Positions 15,683-22,694 of a stretch of 64,000 bases of DNA are shown in pieces; within the stretch, counting starts at the first letter, position 1; every line of letters starts with the position of its first letter. This DNA comes from Cohnella sp. OV330 (GTDB lineage Bacteria > Bacillota > Bacilli > Paenibacillales > Paenibacillaceae): positions 62,001 through 126,000 of the forward strand of contig NZ_FOKE01000013.1 in NCBI RefSeq assembly GCF_900112065.1, written 5' to 3'. Both the position numbers and the translations under genes were made by a program. A model generated the notes under the pieces. That model was not told where the DNA came from. It was given only the letters and a program-made list of their open reading frames with translations, and made no database searches.

Positions 15683-15772
15683 CTATTCAATTGTCTCAAG
15701 CGCTCCCATCTTAAGTTTCCGAAGATTCATCCAGATTCGCTTACGCATGATCGTAATCTTCTTAGACTTCAT
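15683..15772 (-). CDS. Small basic 29-residue ORF with strong ribosome site
   Basis: This reads a 29-residue peptide starting MKSKKITIMRKRIWM, with about ten Lys/Arg residues, ending in GALETIE. It has GGAGGT with an ideal gap to the ATG. The ribosome site can fold into a hairpin (GACCT/AGGTC). A consensus-like promoter lies about 360 bases upstream on the same strand and a 12-bp hairpin lies just after the stop, so it has all parts of a transcription unit. No family is recognised. It could be a leader or regulatory peptide, or an artefact of a noncoding RNA. Confidence 0.45.
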   Translation of the reverse strand: MKSKKITIMRKRIWMNLRKLKMGALETIE

Positions 15773-15874
15773 TTTAAATGTGACCTCCAAAGGTCGTACG
15801 CGCATTCGTGCGGTTAAAGGGTCTTGCCGGCGCCCTTGGCGCTCGTTTGCCGCGACACCTCTCGCTTCGCCAAT

Positions 15875-15952
15875 CTTTGATTTTTTGATTTCATGACCTG
15901 CTTTGATTTTTTGATTTTATGACCTGCTTTCTTTTCCTGCTTTCTTTTCCTG
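15875..15952. repeat. Short tandem repeats (2 x 26 bp, 2 x 13 bp)
   Basis: Units 15875-15900 and 15901-15926 differ at one base; units 15927-15939 and 15940-15952 are identical. AT-rich compared with the surroundings. They lie inside the proposed leader RNA. Confidence 0.85.
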
Positions 15953-16130
15953 CTTTCATGTCCGTGTTCCGAAGAGTCGTCCCTTGCTCGTATACGTTGG
16001 ATTCCCGCATATCCGGACCGCCACGTTACGTCAATTGCCGGGCGGTTGCGCTTGCTTCATTTCCGTTCGCTGCGGATATGCTTCGCTTACCTGGCCCAAT
16101 GGACTATCCCCTCTCGTTTAAGTTGCCTTC

Positions 16131-16159
16131 ATTATAAGACAGCGGATTCAATTATTCAA
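16131..16159 (-). promoter_or_regulatory. SigmaA-type promoter, minus strand
   Basis: TTGAAT and TATAAT separated by exactly 17 bases, in an AT-rich stretch. It faces away from the CNNM gene and towards the 29-aa ORF. Confidence 0.65.
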
Positions 16160-16328
16160 ATTTTCTGATTATTGATAAAACAGCCCTAGCGCCCAGTAGC
16201 CCGCCCCTGCCTCGAACATGCTCCCGAATACATTAAATTACTCGCTTTTTCGTTTCTTTTTACACAAATCGCAGCGAAAATTTACATAAGCGGCCTTTTG
16301 CGCACAGAGAGCGGGGGGATAGGAAGAG

Positions 16329-16605
16329 GCGGGAGAGACCGCACATTAACGTGCGGTTCCGGGCGGCCACGCTGCGCATGCGCTTGCGGACTCGGCGGTG
16401 AACCGACGCAGGACGCAAATGCGGGAGAACCGCACATTTACTGTGCGGTTCCGGGCGGCGACGCTGCGCATGCGCTCGCGGATTCGGCGGCGAACCGACG
16501 CAGGACACAGACACGGGAGAACCGCACATTTACTGTGCGGTTCCGAGCGGCAACGCCGCGCATGCGCTTGCGGATTCGGCGCACGCAGGCGACCGCACCT
16601 CCCTA
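16329..16605. repeat. Three 92-bp tandem repeats with hairpins, 3' of the CNNM gene
   Basis: Three copies of a roughly 92-bp unit, each with the hairpin ACCGCACA-N5-TGTGCGGT (starts 16338, 16429, 16521; spacing 91 and 92). The hairpin is followed by a conserved GCGCATGCGC palindrome and a GATTCGGCGGCGAACC inverted repeat. They lie just past the stop of the minus-strand CNNM gene and may act as terminators on that side. The stretch 16160-16328 shows no gene. Confidence 0.85.
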
Positions 16606-16612
16606 AAGGAAG

Positions 16613-17950
16613 CTATTCCGGCGAGGCGGTGGTCTCCTGCGCTTCGTTCGCCGGCTCTGGCGCGCGGCGCACGTTGACTCGCTTGATCTGGCGGTTTTCC
16701 ATCTCCGCGACGACGAAGGTATAGGCGTCAGCGGACACTTGGGCGCCCGGGGCCGCTTCCTCCAGCTCGGACATGAGCCAACCGCCCAGCGTGTACACGC
16801 CTTCGTCGTCCTCGATCTCCGTCTTCAGAAGGCGGTTGGTCTCCTCGATCATAAGCGTGCCGCTAAGCTCGTACTGGCCGCCGGGAAGCTGCTGGATCAG
16901 CGGGCGGCCGTCCTCGTCGCGCTGCTGCCTACGCTCGCCGACGATGCGCGCGATAATGTCGCGAATCGTGACGATGCCCGAAGTCCCGCCGTACTCGTCG
17001 AGCAGCACCGCCATATGGATGTCCTTTTTTTGCATCAACAACAAGATCTCCTGCACCGACACGGTGTCCAGCAGCTGCAGCACCGGCTCGATATAAGGCT
17101 TGACCGGCATGTCCGGCTCTCCCGGATGGCGAATGTACGCCGTGAGCAGCTCCTTGTAATCGATCAGTCCCACGATCGTGTCCTTGTCGCCGCCCGCCGT
17201 GACCGGGTACAGATCATAGGCATCCAACGAGGTACGGGCCACGATCTCCTGCACCGTCTCGCTCTCGTCGATGAACGCCACGTCCCGCCGCGGGACCATG
17301 ATCCCTTTGGCCACCATGTCGTCCAGCTCGAATATATTCGTCACATAGCGGAATTCGGACGAATTGATGATCCCGCTCTTGTAGCCTTCGGACAGGATGA
17401 GGCGCAGCTCGGCCTCGGTGCGGGTGTTGTCCTGCTCGGAGAGCGGCTTCATCCCGAACAACCCGGTGAGCAGCCTCGCCGAACGGTTCAGCAGCCAGCT
17501 GAACGGATAGGTGAGTTTGAAAAAGATCATCAAAGGCTTCGCCAGCGCGAGCGCGAGCGATTCGGCCTTCTGGATCGCCACGATTTTGGGCAGCAGCTCT
17601 CCGACTACGACCTCGAGGAAGGTGAGGATGAGGAACGCGATCACGAACGACACGACCGTCTCCACCGACTCCGGCAGCGAGAAAAGGCCGAAGACGGGAC
17701 TCAGCAAATGCTCCACCGTCGATTCGCCCAACCAGCCGAGCGCCAGGTTGGTCAGCGTATTGCCCAGCTGGCAGGCGGACAGGTACTCGTCCAACCTCGC
17801 GACGATCTGCTTGACCGCCGACGCCTTCTTGTTGCCTTCGGCGACCAGCTGCTCGATCCGGCTCATCCTCGCCCGAATGACCGCATACTCCGCGGCCACG
17901 AAGAACGCCGTGCACCCGATGAGCGCCAGCACGATTATCGTATTGATCAT
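16613..17950 (-). CDS. CNNM/HlyC-CorC family membrane protein
   Basis: 445 residues with DUF21 (CNNM) transmembrane domain about 1-190, a CBS pair about 205-330 (MVPRRDVAFIDESETVQEI, DEYGGTSGIVTIRDI) and a C-terminal CorC/HlyC transporter-associated domain about 345-425 (GTLMIEETNRLL, GGWLMSELEEAAPGA). The family is linked to magnesium or other divalent cation homeostasis; the older hemolysin name is misleading. GGGAGAG precedes the start. Three hairpin repeats follow the stop. Confidence 0.93.
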   Translation of the reverse strand: MINTIIVLALIGCTAFFVAAEYAVIRARMSRIEQLVAEGNKKASAVKQIVARLDEYLSACQLGNTLTNLALGWLGESTVEHLLSPVFGLFSLPESVETVVSFVIAFLILTFLEVVVGELLPKIVAIQKAESLALALAKPLMIFFKLTYPFSWLLNRSARLLTGLFGMKPLSEQDNTRTEAELRLILSEGYKSGIINSSEFRYVTNIFELDDMVAKGIMVPRRDVAFIDESETVQEIVARTSLDAYDLYPVTAGGDKDTIVGLIDYKELLTAYIRHPGEPDMPVKPYIEPVLQLLDTVSVQEILLLMQKKDIHMAVLLDEYGGTSGIVTIRDIIARIVGERRQQRDEDGRPLIQQLPGGQYELSGTLMIEETNRLLKTEIEDDEGVYTLGGWLMSELEEAAPGAQVSADAYTFVVAEMENRQIKRVNVRRAPEPANEAQETTASPE

Positions 17951-18074
17951 TCGCTCGTCTCTCCCCTTCCGTCCGTCGTCCCGACGTTTCCGTTGGTATA
18001 CTGTACCCGGAACGAAGCGAATCGAAAGAAAAGGAAGCCTTCGAGCGTTTGATTCGGCTTGGAAATAAACGGCA

Positions 18075-18095
18075 GCCGACGTTTCGACCGTCGGC
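18075..18095 (-). terminator. Hairpin after MarR gene
   Basis: GCCGACG/CGTCGGC stem with a seven-base loop directly after the MarR stop, followed on the minus strand by TGCCGTTTATTT. The T-tract is weak. Confidence 0.5.
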
Positions 18096-18548
18096 CTAGC
18101 CCCGATGCCCGGCCAGCTTCGTCAGCGTGCCAAGGAGCTCCTTCGTCCCCGTCCCCAAGACGGCAAAGAAGGCGCGGTCGGCGGCTTCGACCGCCTGAAC
18201 GGCGCGGTTCGCCAGCTCGCTGCCTGCCGGCGTCGGCGCGATCGCGTGCGCGCGCGTGTCGGCGGGATGAGGCCCCCGGCGTACGTACCCCTGCTGCTCG
18301 AGCTTGCGCAGCACCTGCGACGTCACGTTAACGTCCATGCGGACGTTTTGCGCGAGCTGCACCTGCGTCAGCCGGCCCGCCCACTCCGCTTGCTCGTTCA
18401 TAAAGTGGCAGGAGAACAGCAGCACGAACTGCGGATGCGTAAGCCCGAAGGGCTCCAGCGCCTTTCGGATCTCCCGCTGCCACATGTTCGTCGTCTGCCA
18501 CATCAAAAATCCCGGGCTGTCTCCCGCGTCTTCAAATTCCGTGCTCAT
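18096..18548 (-). CDS. MarR-family transcriptional regulator
   Basis: A 150-residue winged helix-turn-helix protein: PFGLTHPQFVLLFSCHF, LAQNVRMDVNVTSQVLRKLE recognition region, wing QQGYVRRGPHPADTRAHAI. It overlaps the upstream EVE-domain gene by 17 bases and is third in an SRPBCC-EVE-MarR operon. The promoter of that operon overlaps an inverted repeat suited to a MarR dimer, so autoregulation is likely. Confidence 0.9.
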   Translation of the reverse strand: MSTEFEDAGDSPGFLMWQTTNMWQREIRKALEPFGLTHPQFVLLFSCHFMNEQAEWAGRLTQVQLAQNVRMDVNVTSQVLRKLEQQGYVRRGPHPADTRAHAIAPTPAGSELANRAVQAVEAADRAFFAVLGTGTKELLGTLTKLAGHRG

Positions 18549-19074
18549 CGATGTCCTTTGCCTCCATGGCGCCCGCGATCGTCAGGAAGTCCTCTCGTCC
18601 GATCTCGAAGTGTCCCGTCCGGAAGAGATATCCCCAATGGCGATTGCCACGCGTGAAGCTAAGACGCTCCAGCAGCCCGCCGATCTCGGTTGATTTGCAT
18701 TCAGTATAGCGAATGTTCCTCCGAAACGGTACAAAGGTCTCGCTCATCGCAAAAGGGTACGTATCGTCGTCAACCACGCGCCCGATCGCGGTAAACGAAC
18801 GCAAGGGCGCGCCGCCGTTCATGTCGGTGCGCGGCGAGTAATAGATCAGCCAGTCTCCCGCCTTCATCCGGCGCAGCGGTCCCGCCTTGCCGTGGCAAAC
18901 CTGGGCAAAGCCGCCCTGTACGCCGCGCTTCACGTGCGAAGCGGACACGACCCCGATCCAGTAGCGCCGCCCCGGGCTCGGCGACCGCAATCGTTCGGCG
19001 CGGGCAACAACGGGATCGACATCGTCGGACGCGCCTGCGGAGAAGAGCGCAAGCTGCTCAGGCGCGGCCCTCAT
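18532..19074 (-). CDS. EVE domain-containing protein
   Basis: 180 residues; the core from about residue 35 matches the EVE (UPF0310, PUA-like) fold: YWIGVVSASHVKRGVQGGFAQ, MKAGDWLIYYSPRTDMNGG, FVPFRRNIRY and a C-terminal RTGHFEIGREDFLTIAGAM. EVE domains bind modified bases or RNA and are often found near stress or restriction functions. The start overlaps the previous stop (ATGA), showing translational coupling with the SRPBCC gene. The first 35 residues are not conserved family sequence. Confidence 0.88.
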   Translation of the reverse strand: MRAAPEQLALFSAGASDDVDPVVARAERLRSPSPGRRYWIGVVSASHVKRGVQGGFAQVCHGKAGPLRRMKAGDWLIYYSPRTDMNGGAPLRSFTAIGRVVDDDTYPFAMSETFVPFRRNIRYTECKSTEIGGLLERLSFTRGNRHWGYLFRTGHFEIGREDFLTIAGAMEAKDIDEHGI

Positions 19075-19502
19075 GGACGCTCCGTTCGAAGCGCGAGAGC
19101 CGCGAGCGACGCGACCGTCTGCGGGATCCCCTCCGCCATGTCCGCTCCGATCGCTGGCCCGAGTTCGCCGGCGTTCGGTCCGTCGATCGTTACGCGATGG
19201 GTGATTCGCGTTCCTTCATTGACGGTCTCCAGCGTATGCTCGAAGCGAATCTCGATCCCCGCTTCCGGCAATCTCGTCAGATCCGAAAACGTCCGCAGCG
19301 GCACGACCTCCATCAGCTCGAACGCCAACCGTTCCTGCCCTTCGGGCTGGAGCCAACCGGTGGAGCCGGCCTGGAACGGCCCGTGCAGCTCCGCGCCTTC
19401 GATGCCCGCATCCCATGCCGTCCACGTGCGCATGTCGCCGTACAAAGCCCAGATCGCTTCCTTCTTCGCTTGCGTAACCAAGCTGTGTTCGAATGTCCAC
19501 AT
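19071..19502 (-). CDS. SRPBCC (START-like) family protein
   Basis: 143 residues of the Bet v1/polyketide-cyclase-like helix-grip fold: a FEHSLVTQAKKEAIWALYGD start, a central LMEVVPLRTFSDLTRLP strand pair and a long C-terminal helix. Such proteins bind hydrophobic ligands; none can be named. GGAGGT stands eight bases before the ATG. First gene of the SRPBCC-EVE-MarR operon. Confidence 0.88.
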   Translation of the reverse strand: MWTFEHSLVTQAKKEAIWALYGDMRTWTAWDAGIEGAELHGPFQAGSTGWLQPEGQERLAFELMEVVPLRTFSDLTRLPEAGIEIRFEHTLETVNEGTRITHRVTIDGPNAGELGPAIGADMAEGIPQTVASLAALALRTERP

Positions 19503-19522
19503 ATGAAAACCTCCAATTTATT

Positions 19523-19561
19523 ATATGTGTACATATTATATTTCCACATATTATCTGTCAA
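19523..19561 (-). promoter_or_regulatory. SigmaA promoter with overlapping inverted-repeat operator
   Basis: On the minus strand TTGACA (19561-19556), a 17-base spacer and TAATAT (19538-19533). Half-sites ATATGTG (19523-19529) and CACATAT (19545-19551) form an inverted repeat with 22-bp centre spacing that covers spacer and -10 region. A repressor bound here, plausibly the operon's own MarR protein, would block polymerase. Confidence 0.7.
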
Positions 19562-19670
19562 CAGCCCTCTCGCCGCTCCTTCGGCTATTCGTCCCGGTCC
19601 GCTTTGCGAATAAATCCGTGCCGTTTGTATAGCCTACTCTTCACGAAGACTGCCGAAGGGACGCGAACAA

Positions 19671-20438
19671 ATGCACAATGAAGATAGACTTCCCTCCGAC
19701 GTGCACGGCGTGCGGACGCTGATCGCGAACGTCGTGATGATCGGCGAGCCGGGCGACCGCGAATGGACGCTGGTCGATGCCGGTATCGTCGGCTGCGCCG
19801 ATGACATCGCTCAAGCGGCTGCCGCACGATTCGGAGATGCGCCTCCTGGCGCGATCGTGCTGACGCACGGCCACTTCGATCACGTCGGTTCGCTGCGCCC
19901 GCTGCTGGCCCGTTGGCGCGTGCCCGTATACGCGCATGCGATGGAGCTGCCATACCTGACCGGCCAAGCCGACTACCCCGAAGCGGACCCGGATGTCGGA
20001 GGCGGACTTATGGCCCGCATCTCCCCGCTGTACCCGCACAAAGGGATCGACATCTCGGGCGTCGTGCGCCCGCTCCCGGAAGACGGCACGGTGCCGACCT
20101 TGCCGGAATGGCGCTGGGTCCATACGCCCGGCCATACCGAGGGACATATCTCGCTCTTCCGCGAGCGCGACCGGACGGTGGTGGCGGGGGACGCCTTTAT
20201 CACGGTGAAGCAGACGTCCGCGTTCGCGGTGCTCACGCAGGAGGAGGAGATTCACGGTCCCCCGCCGTACTTCACCTTCGATTGGCGCCATGCCGCCGAG
20301 TCCGTCCGCAAGCTCGAGGCGTTGAAGCCTGCGGCGGCAATCACAGGCCATGGCCAACCGATGGCCGGCGAAGCGCTGACGGAGGGACTGGCGGAGCTCG
20401 CGCGATCGTTCGAGGAGCGGGCGGTGCCGCATCTCTGA
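19671..20438 (+). CDS. MBL-fold metallo-hydrolase (glyoxalase II-like)
   Basis: 255 residues with the dinuclear metal motif THGHFDHVG, a later HTPGHTEGHISLF, GDAFITVKQ and a C-terminal TGHGQPMAG. The protein is soluble with no signal peptide. It is divergent from the SRPBCC operon across about 170 bases. A hydrolase of thioesters or lactones is possible; the substrate is unknown. A weak AAGGG lies upstream of the ATG. Confidence 0.9.
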   Translation: MHNEDRLPSDVHGVRTLIANVVMIGEPGDREWTLVDAGIVGCADDIAQAAAARFGDAPPGAIVLTHGHFDHVGSLRPLLARWRVPVYAHAMELPYLTGQADYPEADPDVGGGLMARISPLYPHKGIDISGVVRPLPEDGTVPTLPEWRWVHTPGHTEGHISLFRERDRTVVAGDAFITVKQTSAFAVLTQEEEIHGPPPYFTFDWRHAAESVRKLEALKPAAAITGHGQPMAGEALTEGLAELARSFEERAVPHL

Positions 20439-20813
20439 GCGGGTGGGGCGTGGCGCGGACCGCGGTGCATCTAAGAATAGCGCAATTTTGCGCTGTTCTT
20501 AGGCATGCAGGATGTGGCGGCAAAGATAGGCGCGAGCCTCAAATTTCGCATAGCAGCCTTTCGCGCAACCGGACATTTCTTTCCCGCCATCCTCCCGGCC
20601 GCCCCGCCACCATGGATCAATCCGCGCCATGCCGGGTTTCCTCCGCCCTTCCTCCTTTCGCAGCGCGCAGACATCAATTGCATAGACGCAGGACCGGCTG
20701 CCGCAGCCGGTCCTCTTCAATTTATGTCCGTATTCCGCTGATCGCCGCGCGCCTACAATGGAGGCAGATCCAGATTAGGTCCGCCATCGGACGGAAACGA
20801 GGTGCTTCGGATC
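20439..20813. other. Intergenic region with two strong hairpins, upstream of sugar permease operon
   Basis: No gene seen. CTAAGAATAGCGCAA and its near-complement form a 32-bp near-perfect palindrome (20471-20502). AGGACCGGCTG/CAGCCGGTCCT forms an 11-bp stem (20690-20714) with a short T-rich tail. The first probably ends the metallo-hydrolase transcript. A TACAAT (about 20755) may be the -10 of the permease promoter. Confidence 0.55.
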
Positions 20814-21767
20814 ATGGAAAAGGCGTTAGCCGCATTACCGGTCCGAAAGGAAAAAGGCTATTGGTCCCGGCTCGGCGCGCGGATCGTCAAGCATCGGGCA
20901 ATGTATTTGCTCGCGCTGCCGGGCGTGTTGTTTTTTATTTTGTTCAAGCTCACCCCGCTGTGGGGCCTGCTGCTCGCGTTCAAGGACTACAGCCCGTACT
21001 CGGGCTTCGCCGGCAGCGAGTGGGTGGGCTTCAAGCATTTTGCCGACCTTTTCGCCGACCGCAACTTCTATATCATGCTCCGCAACACGTTCGCCATCAA
21101 CGTCTTCGGGCTCGTGTTCATGTTCCCGCTGCCCATCCTGCTCGCCCTCATGCTGAACGAGGTGCGACACGGTGCCTTCAAGCGCTTCAATCAATCCATC
21201 GTCTACCTGCCGCATTTCTTGTCCTGGGTCGTCGTAGCGAGCATGACCTTCTTCGTCTTGTCCACCGACGTCGGCATCGTCAACAAGCTGATCGGCGAAG
21301 CGGGACACGAGCCGATCAGCTTCCTGTCCGAATCGAAGTACTTCTGGGGACTCATCACGGCGCAAACGATGTGGAAGGAAGCGGGCTGGGGCACGATCAT
21401 CTTCCTCGCCGCCATGGCGGGGGTCGATCCGCAGCGGTACGAAGCGGCGGTCGTCGACGGCGCAAGCCGTTTTCGCCAAATCTGGCACATCACGCTGCCT
21501 GCCATCCGCCCCACGATTCTCATTCTGCTCATCCTGCGCCTCGGCCAGATGGCGGACGTCGGCTTCGAGCAGATGCTCCTGATGATGAACCCGCTGGTCA
21601 TGCAGGTGGCCGAGGTGTTCGACACGTACGCCTACACGCAGGGCATCCTGCGCGGACAGATCAGCACAGGCGTGACGGTCGGCATGTTCAAGGGCGTCGT
21701 CGGCTTCGTCCTGGTAATGGCATCGAATTATATCGTCAAAAAATCCGGCCAGGAAGGCATCTACTGA
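20814..21767 (+). CDS. Carbohydrate ABC transporter permease, LplB type
   Basis: 317 residues, six transmembrane segments, MalF-type permease with the EAA loop EAAVVDGASRFRQIWHITLP. The N-terminal LLALPGVLFFILFKLTPLWG is typical of the LplB/YtcP-partner polysaccharide permeases of Firmicutes. The ATG at 20814 has CGAGGTG upstream; a GTG four codons earlier lies within that ribosome site. First gene of an operon with a second permease and a glycoside hydrolase. No ATPase gene is nearby; B. subtilis relatives share MsmX. Confidence 0.92.
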   Translation: MEKALAALPVRKEKGYWSRLGARIVKHRAMYLLALPGVLFFILFKLTPLWGLLLAFKDYSPYSGFAGSEWVGFKHFADLFADRNFYIMLRNTFAINVFGLVFMFPLPILLALMLNEVRHGAFKRFNQSIVYLPHFLSWVVVASMTFFVLSTDVGIVNKLIGEAGHEPISFLSESKYFWGLITAQTMWKEAGWGTIIFLAAMAGVDPQRYEAAVVDGASRFRQIWHITLPAIRPTILILLILRLGQMADVGFEQMLLMMNPLVMQVAEVFDTYAYTQGILRGQISTGVTVGMFKGVVGFVLVMASNYIVKKSGQEGIY

Positions 21768-21791
21768 TCCGCCGGGAGGAGGCATACCGCC

Positions 21792-22667
21792 ATGAGCTTC
21801 GTTTCACGCAAAAAAATGACGGCGTTCGATTGGATCAACTACACGCTGCTCGCCGTTATATCTCTCGTCTGCGTATTCCCGTTCTTGTACGTGTTCAGCG
21901 TTTCTTTTACGGACCCTGACGTGTACGTGCCGCTTCGTTTTTATTTGTTCCCGGAAAAATGGTCCCTGGCCGCCTATTCTTACATTTTATCGACGGACAG
22001 CTTTTTGAACGCGCTCAAGAGCACCGTCTTCATCACCGTCGTCGGCACGATTCTGAATCTGGTCGTCACCTTCTCCCTCGCCTACGTGCTGACCAAGAAG
22101 GATGTGCCCGGCCGTGGTCCCATGATGGGCTTCGTCATTTTCACGCTCGTCTTCAGCGCGGGCATCGTGCCGAACTATTTGCTGGTGCAAAACCTCGGGC
22201 TGCTGAACTCTTACTGGTCGCTCATCTGGCCGGTCCTGACCAACGCTTGGAGCCTCATCATCATCAAGAGCTTCCTGGAGTCGCTGCCTTCGGAGCTGGA
22301 GGACGCCGCGCGCATCGACGGCTGCTCGGACATCGGCGTTTTCCTGCGCGTCGTCCTGCCCTTGTCCATGCCGGCGGTCGCGGCGTTCACGCTGTTCTTC
22401 GCCGTTTCCCACTGGAACACGTACTTCAACGCCCTTATCTATCTCTCGGACGCCAAGAAGTGGACGCTGCAGGTCCTGGTCAAGACGCTCGTCATCGACT
22501 CGGACAACGCAGGAATGGCCGGCGCGGGAGGCGACGAACGCTCGGTCCCGCAGGAGACGATCCGCATGGCCTCCATCATGCTGGCGATGGCGCCGATCCT
22601 GCTCGTCTATCCGTTTCTGCAAAAACACTTCGCGAAGGGCGTCATGCTCGGCTCGGTCAAAGGATAA
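21792..22667 (+). CDS. Carbohydrate ABC transporter permease, LplC/YtcP type
   Basis: 291 residues, six transmembrane segments, MalG-type partner of the preceding permease. EAA loop ELEDAARIDGCSDIGVFLRV and a C-terminal FLQKHFAKGVMLGSVKG tail diagnostic of the YtcP/LplC group. GGGAGGAGG lies upstream, 24 bases after the first permease. Confidence 0.93.
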   Translation: MSFVSRKKMTAFDWINYTLLAVISLVCVFPFLYVFSVSFTDPDVYVPLRFYLFPEKWSLAAYSYILSTDSFLNALKSTVFITVVGTILNLVVTFSLAYVLTKKDVPGRGPMMGFVIFTLVFSAGIVPNYLLVQNLGLLNSYWSLIWPVLTNAWSLIIIKSFLESLPSELEDAARIDGCSDIGVFLRVVLPLSMPAVAAFTLFFAVSHWNTYFNALIYLSDAKKWTLQVLVKTLVIDSDNAGMAGAGGDERSVPQETIRMASIMLAMAPILLVYPFLQKHFAKGVMLGSVKG

Positions 22668-22694
22668 TCGCGACGAACACTGGAGGTTAACCCC

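Larger units (their letters stand above)
15683..16124 (-). ncRNA. Candidate structured leader RNA of an orphan minus-strand unit
   Basis: From the promoter at 16131-16159 the predicted transcript runs about 350 bases before the 29-aa ORF. Within it, GCATATCCG (16007-16015) can pair with CGGATATGC (16073-16081), enclosing ACCGCC/GGCGGT (16017-16022 with 16041-16046). It does not match any riboswitch or housekeeping RNA I know. The stretch 15875-15952 holds two 26-bp and two 13-bp direct repeats rich in TTTGATTTT or CTTTCTTTTCCTG. The alternative is non-functional intergenic sequence. Confidence 0.3.

Noticed and set aside
15814..15959. Two further short Lys-rich frames on the minus strand upstream of the 29-aa ORF
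   Set aside because: Neither has a correctly spaced ribosome site and both arise from the AT-rich 26-bp and 13-bp repeats.
20471..20714. The two strong hairpins as inverted ends of an insertion element
   Set aside because: The arms are unrelated to each other, no transposase or target duplication is visible, and they are better read as terminators.
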